DNA of 12,438 bases from Desulfurococcales archaeon (GTDB lineage Archaea; Thermoproteota; Thermoprotei_A; Sulfolobales; Fervidicoccaceae), in assembly GCA_027048265.1 (NCBI GenBank), contig JALTXS010000127.1, positions 1 to 12,438 on the forward strand, in the 5' to 3' direction. The notes beneath the pieces were generated by a model. The model saw nothing but the letters and a program-made list of their open reading frames with translations, ran no database searches and was not told the DNA's origin. The position numbers and the translations under genes are program-made. Shown one piece after another: positions 12,406 to 12,438 of this stretch (position 1 is the first letter of the stretch; every line of letters begins with the position of its first letter).

Positions 12406-12438
12406 CCGTCTCCTATACACATCCGCCGCTGCCGACCA
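12406..12438. other. Untrimmed Nextera transposase adapter at the contig end (non-genomic)
   Basis: Bases 12406-12424 read CCGTCTCCTATACACATCC, against the Tn5 mosaic end CTGTCTCTTATACACATCT. Bases 12425-12438 read GCCGCTGCCGACCA, against the read-1 adapter remainder GACGCTGCCGACGA. That is 28 of 33 identical, collinear, without gaps, and ending exactly at the adapter's last base. All five differences are a C in the window. This is a library-preparation artefact rather than organism DNA. Confidence 0.93.

Noticed and set aside
1..12438. CRISPR arrays, toxin-antitoxin pairs, transposases, phage or defence genes
   Set aside because: No regularly spaced direct repeats and no open frame with matching motifs were seen on either strand.

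Overview
The window comes from a hyperthermophilic or thermophilic crenarchaeote (Thermoproteota). The evidence is a crenarchaeal-type transcription factor B whose zinc ribbon has lost two of its four usual cysteines, an archaeal initiation factor aIF1, LysW-dependent lysine/arginine biosynthesis genes (lysY, lysZ), a tRNA-Pro with an encoded CCA end, TATA boxes of archaeal type, frequent GTG and TTG starts, and heavy use of AGG/AGA (Arg) and ATA (Ile) codons. The genus cannot be fixed from this piece alone.

Layout. (1) 1-1507, minus strand: lysY then lysZ (cut by the left edge), the reductase and kinase of the LysW-carried aminoadipate/glutamate pathway. (2) 1777-4005, plus strand: a HAD-family phosphatase, aIF1 and TFB, each with its own TATA box. 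A short open frame begins at the predicted transcription start of the aIF1 gene and overlaps its start codon. (3) 4071-4115: a T-flanked hairpin that can end transcription from both sides. (4) 4120-6991, minus strand: an NCS1-family nucleobase permease followed by a CodA-type cytosine deaminase. Together these look like an uptake-and-deamination unit. The deaminase keeps every metal ligand of E. coli CodA, in the same numbering, but has Cys in place of Asp314, the residue that discriminates against 5-substituted cytosines. (5) 7250-7326: tRNA-Pro(UGG). Its 3' end is overlapped antisense by the last codons of a minus-strand MFS transporter (7305-8444). (6) 8562-12405, plus strand: a possible 40-residue small protein, then dppB-dppC-dppD-dppF with overlapping or closely spaced genes, encoding a peptide/oligosaccharide-type ABC importer. 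No substrate-binding protein is visible in the window.

The last 33 bases (12406-12438) are not genomic. They match the reverse complement of the Nextera read-1 transposase adapter at 28 of 33 positions and stop exactly where the adapter stops. The window therefore ends at a contig end with untrimmed adapter, and the dppF C-terminus there is artificial.

The most biologically interesting element is the permease/deaminase pair, which may be an archaeal salvage route for 5-methylcytosine or another modified cytosine. I did not find a clear novel defence or mobile system. There are no CRISPR arrays, transposases or integrases.
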